Part shown: in pieces, positions 58,694 to 64,000 of the stretch | Layout of the letters: each line of letters opens with the position of its first letter | How positions within the stretch are numbered: the stretch's first letter is position 1 | Assembly: GCA_020639235.1 (NCBI GenBank) | Contig: JACKHC010000001.1 | Span: 1,240,001 to 1,304,000, forward strand | DNA length: 64,000 nt | From: Phycisphaeraceae bacterium | Lineage (GTDB): Bacteria; Planctomycetota; Phycisphaerae; Phycisphaerales; UBA1924 | Direction: 5' to 3' | The notes under the pieces: model-generated | What the model was told of the DNA's origin: nothing | Seen by the model: only the letters and a program-made list of their open reading frames with translations | The model's database searches: none | Program-made: the position numbers and the translations under genes

Positions 58694-60253
58694 ATGACAT
58701 CGACCCATCGCCCCTCCAAACGGGGCGAACTCCTCAAGGGTGTGCCGATCGTCGCGCTGGCGACTTTCGTCACAATGACGCTCACATTCAAAACAGTGCC
58801 GCAGTTCTACGGCACCAGTGAACTCCCCGTCTATCCGATCTGGCCCGCGGCCGGCGTCAACATGGCGCTGCTCTGGCTACTCGGCGCCGCGTTCTGGCCC
58901 GGTGTCCTCATCGGATCCGCACTCGCAAACCTGCTCGCGTTCTGGGGCGAACCCTACGTCATCAGCTACGCCCTGCTCTCGCCGCTCGGCAACACGATCG
59001 AGGCCTGGCTCGGCATCGTGCTCCTCCGGCGCACATGCAACGGCGGGCATCCGCTCCGCTCTCTCCACGGCGCCGCAAGACTCATCCTCCTCGCCGGCAT
59101 CGTCGCCACCGTCACCGGCGGCCTCGTAAGTGTCACACTCATCCATCTCGTCGAGACCAGGCATTGGGCGACATTCCCCAACATCCTGCTCGAGTGGAAC
59201 CTCTCCTCATTCATCGCTGTGCTGGTCGTGGTCCCGATCATCATCGTCTGGAAAGGCATCCGCCCGATCCGTTGGACCGGCACGCGCCTCGCGCAGGCCC
59301 TCGTGCTCGCGCTCTCACTCGTTGTAGTCCAGGCCTGGCTCTTCCAGTCGCACACGCCGGGAATGTGGATCCCCCCCGAACCCCTCGTCCTCATCTCCCT
59401 CCCCCTCGTCTTCTGGGCCGGCTCTCAGTTCGGCGCCGCCGGCGCCGTGATCGCAGTCTGCTTCACCGCGACAACGGCAATCGTCGGAACCATGCTCGGA
59501 GTCGGCCCGATCGACTCCCTCTCCGGCGCGCAGCGACTCATTGTTCTGCAGGCCTACATACTCATCATCGCCGTCGTCGGCATCCTGATCGGCGCAGTCT
59601 CGTGCGAACGCGAAGACGCCCGCCGATTGCTAGAACGCCGCGCCGCATTCGATCGACTCCTCTTCGACGAACTCAACCACCGCGTCCGCAACACGCTCGC
59701 ATCGCTCCTCTCCATCGTCGAGATGGGCAAACGCGACGCCACCTCCGTCGAAGACTACTCATCGCTGGTCATCGGGCGCATCCACGCGATGGCACGCGTC
59801 CACGACATGCTCACAGATCAACGCTGGAAACCCATCTCCTTCCGATCGCTGCTCGCCTCGATCGCCGCGGAACTGCCGCAGGCAAGGGTGCAAGTCGAGG
59901 GCGACAAAGTCATGCTCGTGCCCGCTCAGGCGGTCGCCACGGGCATGATCCTCCACGAACTCCTCACAAACGCCCACCGCCACGGCGCGCTGTCCCATCC
60001 GACGGGAAGCGTCAGGGTCTCGCTTTCCTACGACCCCCTCACGGCACGCCTCCGTATCGATTGGACCGAGTCCGCCCCGTTGAAATCCGCCGTGCATTGG
60101 CAACCGGGCGACGGGATGCGCCTCATCGAAGGACTCGTCCGCTCCGACCTCCGCGGCTCAGCGCACCTCGAGATCACGCCCGAAGGCGCCCACCATCGAT
60201 TCGAGATCATCGTTGATCGCGAGACCCATGAACCGAGACTCGCCGCCGGGTAA
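58694..60253 (+). CDS. MASE1-type membrane sensor histidine kinase (HWE/HisKA_2)
   Basis: A 519-residue sensor kinase. About eight N-terminal membrane helices (residues 15-300) form a MASE1-like sensor, with Y-P-I-W-P-A-A-G-V-N near residue 48. The kinase part has D-E-L-N-H-R-V-R-N-T-L-A-S-L (about 328-341, phosphoacceptor His), L-H-E-L-L-T-N-A-H-R-H-G-A-L (N box, about 421-434) and the ATP-binding H-W-Q-P-G-D-G-M-R-L region. It fits the HWE/HisKA_2 group, which often signals through a receiver protein. No response regulator is adjacent. The signal is unknown. Confidence 0.88.
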   Translation: MTSTHRPSKRGELLKGVPIVALATFVTMTLTFKTVPQFYGTSELPVYPIWPAAGVNMALLWLLGAAFWPGVLIGSALANLLAFWGEPYVISYALLSPLGNTIEAWLGIVLLRRTCNGGHPLRSLHGAARLILLAGIVATVTGGLVSVTLIHLVETRHWATFPNILLEWNLSSFIAVLVVVPIIIVWKGIRPIRWTGTRLAQALVLALSLVVVQAWLFQSHTPGMWIPPEPLVLISLPLVFWAGSQFGAAGAVIAVCFTATTAIVGTMLGVGPIDSLSGAQRLIVLQAYILIIAVVGILIGAVSCEREDARRLLERRAAFDRLLFDELNHRVRNTLASLLSIVEMGKRDATSVEDYSSLVIGRIHAMARVHDMLTDQRWKPISFRSLLASIAAELPQARVQVEGDKVMLVPAQAVATGMILHELLTNAHRHGALSHPTGSVRVSLSYDPLTARLRIDWTESAPLKSAVHWQPGDGMRLIEGLVRSDLRGSAHLEITPEGAHHRFEIIVDRETHEPRLAAG

Positions 60254-60258
60254 CTCAC

Positions 60259-60510
60259 TCAAGTCACCTCGCGCTTTAGGAACAACAGCATCAGCGCGGT
60301 CTCGGGCGTGGCGGCGCGATCCACGGTCGAAACCAGTTCCCATCCCTCGGCCCCCATCGACCATAGGTATTCCCACGTGACCGGACACGAAGCGATCGAC
60401 TCTTGCGATTTACTCGTATCCATTGGGGCACTGCCCTGCCATTGGTAGTTCGCAAAGGTGACGCGATCGTGCTGGACCTGGCAGACGCAGTACTCGAAGA
60501 CCTTGGGCAT
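60259..60510 (-). CDS. DUF4177-like small protein
   Basis: An 83-residue protein beginning M-P-K-V-F-E-Y-C-V-C and containing L-W-S-M-G-A-E-G-W-E-L-V-S-T then L-M-L-L-F-L-K-R-E. The N-terminal F-E-Y strand plus the (L/A)-G-x-E-G-W-E-L-V segment and the terminal F-x-K-R match the DUF4177 family, small soluble proteins of unknown role. The longer reading frame upstream runs through the G-tract region and is not used. It converges on the histidine kinase gene (six bases between stops). Confidence 0.65.
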   Translation of the reverse strand: MPKVFEYCVCQVQHDRVTFANYQWQGSAPMDTSKSQESIASCPVTWEYLWSMGAEGWELVSTVDRAATPETALMLLFLKREVT

Positions 60511-60540
60511 CGGACGGTTTCCGTTTGAGGTGAAGGTGCG

Positions 60541-60594
60541 GGAGGTTGGGGGAGGGGGGTGGGGGGGTGGGGGGGTGGGGGGCAAATCCCCCCC
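60541..60594. repeat. G-tract array and hairpin between DUF4177 and rpmE
   Basis: Five or more G-runs of 4-7 bases separated by T or A (60541-60582), then GGGGGG-CAAAT-CCCCCCC (60577-60594) which can fold as a hairpin. It is strong G-quadruplex sequence on the plus strand, in the 206-base divergent gap. Confidence 0.75.
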
Positions 60595-60716
60595 GCATTC
60601 CATGCGTGCCCGAGGGTGGCCCCGGCCAGGAAAACCGGATATCCTACTGCCCCCCAACCCCAAACAGCCGGGCGTCGCTCGGACGGGGACCGCATCACCA
60701 GCACGGGATCGCCGCG

Positions 60717-60941
60717 ATGAAGGACAAGACCCACCCCAAGTTCTATCCCAACTGCAAGGTCTACTACAACGGTGAAGTCGTCATGACCACCGGCGCCACC
60801 GTGCCCGAGATGCATGTCGACGTCTGGTCCGGGTCCCATCCCTTCTTCACCGGCAAGTCCTCCTTCGTGGACTCCGCCGGCCGCGTCGAGAAGTTCCAGC
60901 GCAAGTTCCAGGGCGATTACTTCAAGAACAAGAAGAAGTAA
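60717..60941 (+). CDS. rpmE: 50S ribosomal protein L31 (zinc-free type)
   Basis: A 74-residue ribosomal protein L31 (bL31). It opens M-K-D-K-T-H-P-K-F-Y-P and has D-V-W-S-G-S-H-P-F-F-T-G-K (about residues 35-47). The zinc-type L31 has four cysteines; here only C13 is present, at the first position of the usual CxC region, so it is the zinc-independent form. In many genomes this version is made under zinc limitation, although here no second copy is seen. Its leader carries TATCCT (60640-60645). The gene follows the G-tract array and precedes a class II amidotransferase gene by 30 bases. Confidence 0.93.
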   Translation: MKDKTHPKFYPNCKVYYNGEVVMTTGATVPEMHVDVWSGSHPFFTGKSSFVDSAGRVEKFQRKFQGDYFKNKKK

Positions 60942-60971
60942 TCCCTGGGCGAACGCCGATGATCCATCGGC

Positions 60972-61835
60972 ATGTGCCGCTTCGTCCTCTATCTCGGACC
61001 ACCCCTCACGCTCGGCTCCCTCTTCGTCGAGCCGAGCCATTCGCTCATCAAGCAATCCATCCACGCCCTCGAGCGCGATGAACCGCTCAACGGCGACGGC
61101 TTCGGTGTCGCGTGGTACGCGCCCGACATCTCGCCCGAGCCCGCGTCCTTCCGTTCCATCACGCCCGCGTGGAACAACCGCAACCTGCTCCAGATCGCCC
61201 GCGTCACGCGATCCCCGGCCATCATGGCCCATGTCCGCGCCGCGACACAGGGCCTAAGCGTCGCGGAGACAAACTGCCATCCCTACACACACGCCCGATT
61301 CGCGTTCATGCACAACGGCGATCTCGGCGAGTTCACACGCATCCGCCGCGAGATGCTCGCGCTCCTCTCCCAACGCGCCTTCTCCGCGATCCAGGGCTCA
61401 ACCGACTCCGAACACATCTTCGGCCTCGTTCTCGACCGCCTCCTCGCCAACTCCGGCGAGACCGTCGAACAACTCGCCGAAGCGCTCGTCGACGGCGTCG
61501 ATCACGCCGTCACGCTCTCTCGCTCCGTCGGGCCCGATGTCCATTCCTATCTCAACATCGCGCTCACCAACGGCACCTGCGCCGTCGCCTGCCGCTACAC
61601 CACCGACAAACCGGAGCACGCCGACTCGCTCTACATCCACACCGGGCGCAAATACGTCTGCCGCGATGGTGTCTGCGAGATGATCGCCCCCGAGGCCGGT
61701 CAGGGCGCCGTCATCGTCTCAAGCGAACCGCTCTCCGAGGACCCCGGCTGGCAGAAAATGCCCGTCAATCACCTTGTCCTCATCAACACCGACCGCACCA
61801 CCGAGCTACGCGCCTGGCCGACCGCCACCCCGTGA
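60972..61835 (+). CDS. Class II glutamine amidotransferase (YafJ/EgtC-like)
   Basis: A 287-residue N-terminal-nucleophile amidohydrolase. After Met1 is removed, Cys2 in M-C-R-F-V-L-Y is the nucleophile, so ATG 60972 is the real start. Further motifs are G-D-G-F-G-V-A-W-Y (about residues 41-49), R-A-A-T-Q-G (about 88-93), N-C-H-P-Y (about 101-105) and M-H-N-G-D-L (about 112-117). It resembles EgtC, which removes gamma-glutamate in ergothioneine synthesis, and YafJ; the actual substrate is not clear, and no egtB or egtD gene is seen here. Its last 30 bases overlap the small gene on the other strand. Confidence 0.88.
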   Translation: MCRFVLYLGPPLTLGSLFVEPSHSLIKQSIHALERDEPLNGDGFGVAWYAPDISPEPASFRSITPAWNNRNLLQIARVTRSPAIMAHVRAATQGLSVAETNCHPYTHARFAFMHNGDLGEFTRIRREMLALLSQRAFSAIQGSTDSEHIFGLVLDRLLANSGETVEQLAEALVDGVDHAVTLSRSVGPDVHSYLNIALTNGTCAVACRYTTDKPEHADSLYIHTGRKYVCRDGVCEMIAPEAGQGAVIVSSEPLSEDPGWQKMPVNHLVLINTDRTTELRAWPTATP

Positions 61836-61997
61836 CCGCTCCACCGGCTTGCCGCCGACGGTGAGCGTCGTGCGCTTCGAGGCGCCCCGCCGCTTCCTCC
61901 TCGGCAGCATCACCCGCGCCAACGAACGCGCGATCCACAGCACCGCAATCAGCGCTATCGCCGTCACCACCCAGAACTGCCAGTCATGCGTCGGCAT
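61806..61997 (-). CDS. Small membrane protein downstream of feoB
   Basis: A 63-residue protein with one hydrophobic helix (W-V-V-T-A-I-A-L-I-A-V-L-W-I-A, residues about 9-23) and an arginine-rich tail (R-R-K-R-R-G ... R-S-R-G-G-G-R). ATG 61997 lies 18 bases after the feoB stop on the same strand, so it is probably in the feoB operon and may be a Feo accessory protein. It is not FeoC and not the small cysteine-rich FeoB-associated protein. It overlaps the end of the amidotransferase gene by 30 bases. Confidence 0.5.
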   Translation of the reverse strand: MPTHDWQFWVVTAIALIAVLWIARSLARVMLPRRKRRGASKRTTLTVGGKPVERSRGGGRPGA

Positions 61998-62015
61998 GCG
62001 CCCTCGTGCTCCGAT

Positions 62016-64000
62016 CTACGCGCCGACCATCAACGCGACGCGGTACGCAACGAACGCCGCGCCGTACGCCACCCCGGTCATCCACGCGAACTGCACGCCC
62101 GCCCACCGCCAGCCGCCCGCTTCCCGCGCTGTCACCGCGAGCGTCGGCAGACACTGCATCGCAAGCACATAGTAAACCAATAAAGACCACGCCGCCGCCG
62201 CCGTGAACACAGGCGTCTCGCCGTCGTCCCGCGTCACCTGCGAGAACCGCTCCGCGAGCGTCTCCGATGACATCTCCTCCCCCTCCTCGCCCAAGGTCAC
62301 CACCGCCATCGTCGCGACAAACACCTCCCGCGCCGCGAAACTCGTCATCACGCCGATCGACAACCGCCAGTCATACCCCAGCGGCGCGAACACCGGCTGC
62401 ACCGCCCGCCCCATCCGCCCCGCGTAACTCCGCGAGACCGCCTGCGACGCCTCCAGTCGATCCGCACGATCAACGAGCGCCGCCGTGTCCTCGGGCGTCG
62501 CCGCCGCCCCCGCCCGCGCCCGCAAGTCCGCAACTTGCTGCGTCGCCTCAACCTTCGGGAATGAACCGAGCCACCACAGCACGATGCTGATCGCCAGGAT
62601 CACCGTCCCCGCCTTCTTCACAAACACCATCGATCGGTCGTACGCGCTGAGCAGCGCCGTTCGCAGACTCGGCACCTTGAACGAAGGCAACTCCAGGACC
62701 ATCGCCCGCGGCTTGCCCCGCAGAATCGTCCGCCGCGCGATCAGCGCGCTCATCAGCCCCGCCGCCAGACCCAGCGCATAGCAACCGGAGAATGCCAGCG
62801 CCGCCATCCCGGGGCGACCGTAGAACAGCATCGTCGTCAGAACCACATACACCGGTATCCGCGCCGAACAGGTCATAAACGGCGCCACCAGAATCGTCGC
62901 CAGCCGCTGCCGCCGATCCGGAATCCCTCGCGCCGACATGATCCCCGGAAGCGCGCACGCATGACTCGATAACAGCGGCATGAACGCGTGACCCGGAAGC
63001 CCGAACGGCCGCAATACACGATCCATCAGGAAGGCCGCACGCGCCAGATAACCCGTGTCCTCGAGCAGCGAGAGCAGGAAAAACAACAGCGCGATCTGCG
63101 GCACAAACACGAGCGTCGATCCCACGCCCGCCACGACACCGTCCGAAATCAAATCCCCGATCAACCCCTCCGGCAACACGCCCTTGAGAAACCCGCCCGC
63201 GTGCGCGAAGGTCAACTCCAGCAGGTCCATCGGCACCGTCGCCAGCCGGAAGATCACCCAGAACAAGCCGGTCATCACCGCCGCAAACACGATCAGCCCG
63301 AGAACGGGGTTCGTCAGCACCGAGTCAAGACGATCCGTCAGCGGATCATGCGCATGCGATGAGTCCGCCGAGTCGCTCGAAGCCACCCGCGCGTACACCT
63401 GATCCGCCCACCGCTCCAACCCGGCGACATCGCCCGGCGGCGTCCGGTTCGGCACCCGCGCAGCGCCCAGCGCCGAGCGAATCGCATCCACACCGACGCC
63501 ACGCCGCGCATCGCTCGCAACAACATCGCACCCCAGCGCATCACTCAGCGCATCCGTATCGATATGCAACGCCCGCGCGTGCGCCAGGTCAACCATGTTC
63601 GCCACGACAACCGTCGGCAACCGCCGCCGCAGCACCTCGCCCGCCAGCACCAGGTTCCGCGCCAGATTCGTCGCATCAAGCACCACGCACACCGCGTCAG
63701 GCGGCGCAACCTCCTCCCCGCTCGGCGCCGCCTCACCCGCGAGCACATCCCGGCACACCGACGCCTCCGACTGCGCCAGCTCGAGAGAATAAATCCCCGG
63801 CAGATCGATCAACTCAACAACCGCATCCCCGATGCGTGTGTGCCCCACCCGCGCTGTCTGCGTCGTGCCCGGAAAGTTCGAGGTCTTGGCACGCACGCCG
63901 CAAAGCCGATTGAACAGCGTCGTCTTGCCCGTGTTCGGATTCCCCAGCAGCGCGATCCGCCGCGCACCAGTGGCCGAGGCGTCACGATCGCCGCCCGCCT
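62016..64000 (-). CDS. feoB: Ferrous iron transporter FeoB (5' end outside window)
   Basis: The frame continues to the right edge, so about 661 residues are seen and the N-terminus is cut. The G domain shows G-N-P-N-T-G-K-T-T (G1), F-P-G-T-T (G2), D-L-P-G-I-Y-S-L (G3) and N-M-V-D (G4), then the membrane part with about nine helices including C-A-L-P-G-I-M-S-A-R-G-I and M-T-C-S-A-R-I-P-V. It moves Fe(II) through the inner membrane with GTP control. The codons just left of the G1 motif read A-G-G-D-R-D-A-S-A-T-G-A-R-R-I, an N-terminal extension. No FeoA lies downstream; it may be upstream beyond the edge. Confidence 0.95.
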   Translation of the reverse strand, partial: AGGDRDASATGARRIALLGNPNTGKTTLFNRLCGVRAKTSNFPGTTQTARVGHTRIGDAVVELIDLPGIYSLELAQSEASVCRDVLAGEAAPSGEEVAPPDAVCVVLDATNLARNLVLAGEVLRRRLPTVVVANMVDLAHARALHIDTDALSDALGCDVVASDARRGVGVDAIRSALGAARVPNRTPPGDVAGLERWADQVYARVASSDSADSSHAHDPLTDRLDSVLTNPVLGLIVFAAVMTGLFWVIFRLATVPMDLLELTFAHAGGFLKGVLPEGLIGDLISDGVVAGVGSTLVFVPQIALLFFLLSLLEDTGYLARAAFLMDRVLRPFGLPGHAFMPLLSSHACALPGIMSARGIPDRRQRLATILVAPFMTCSARIPVYVVLTTMLFYGRPGMAALAFSGCYALGLAAGLMSALIARRTILRGKPRAMVLELPSFKVPSLRTALLSAYDRSMVFVKKAGTVILAISIVLWWLGSFPKVEATQQVADLRARAGAAATPEDTAALVDRADRLEASQAVSRSYAGRMGRAVQPVFAPLGYDWRLSIGVMTSFAAREVFVATMAVVTLGEEGEEMSSETLAERFSQVTRDDGETPVFTAAAAWSLLVYYVLAMQCLPTLAVTAREAGGWRWAGVQFAWMTGVAYGAAFVAYRVALMVGA

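Overview
The window is a GC-rich, densely coded bacterial chromosome segment, most likely from a planctomycete of the Phycisphaerae/Phycisphaerales type. Pointers are the dockerin-like C-terminus ending in an NW(L/G) tail at the left edge, a fibro-slime protein, paired zinc-ribbon membrane proteins with a C-x2-C-x-YDLRG-type ribbon, a DUF6263-like secreted protein and planctomycete-style LuxR helix-turn-helix. This is inference from protein style; no rRNA or tRNA gene was recognised. No phage, transposon, integrase or CRISPR array was seen, and no stretch over 300 bases lacks a gene. The first gene (left edge) and feoB (right edge) are cut by the window.

Layout. 1-10 kb: end of a secreted dockerin-like protein, a CBS protein, two zinc-ribbon membrane proteins, an F1 beta subunit gene (atpD) standing alone, an Eis-like acetyltransferase, DUF1569, a PPi-type phosphofructokinase with a small secreted protein, a LuxR-type regulator broken by an in-frame TGA, and a family-4 uracil-DNA glycosylase lacking all iron-sulfur cysteines. 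10-20 kb: CusF-like lipoprotein, Memo/AmmeMemoRadiSam-B protein, nadE, an htpX/GT-C glycosyltransferase/flippase run and PIN-PhoH. 20-31 kb: NIF3-like protein, a large lipoprotein, corA, SRPBCC, fibro-slime protein, M42 peptidase, a RibBA whose active sites look eroded, and an acetyltransferase pair. 31-38 kb: MoeB/ThiF, dnaB, pdxH, naxE, an HpnB-like glycosyltransferase, SpoU methyltransferase and surE.

38-46 kb is the most distinctive block: a tightly overlapping minus-strand operon with a 1199-residue fusion (Maf/DUF115, nucleotidyltransferase and a radical-SAM fold without cluster cysteines), then neuA, neuB and neuC homologues. It looks like a nonulosonic-acid synthesis and protein glycosylation locus, perhaps for flagellin. 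46-54 kb: peptidoglycan amidase, GCS2 ligase fused to CBS domains beside a class I glutamine amidotransferase, an HtrA protease, a SpoIIE-type phosphatase and adenine deaminase. 54-64 kb: gamma-glutamyltransferase, NfeD-like/flotillin pair, MASE1 histidine kinase, DUF4177, ribosomal protein L31, a class II amidotransferase and feoB.

Two patterns cut across the window. First, at least fourteen start codons lie only 6-8 bases after a TANNNT-like -10 hexamer and lack a Shine-Dalgarno sequence, which points to widespread leaderless transcription; other genes have clear GGAG-type ribosome sites. Second, short G-tracts, often with a GAGTGGGGGG core, sit in flexible linkers or intergenic regions, usually on the coding strand, and look like slippage-driven expansions with G-quadruplex potential.
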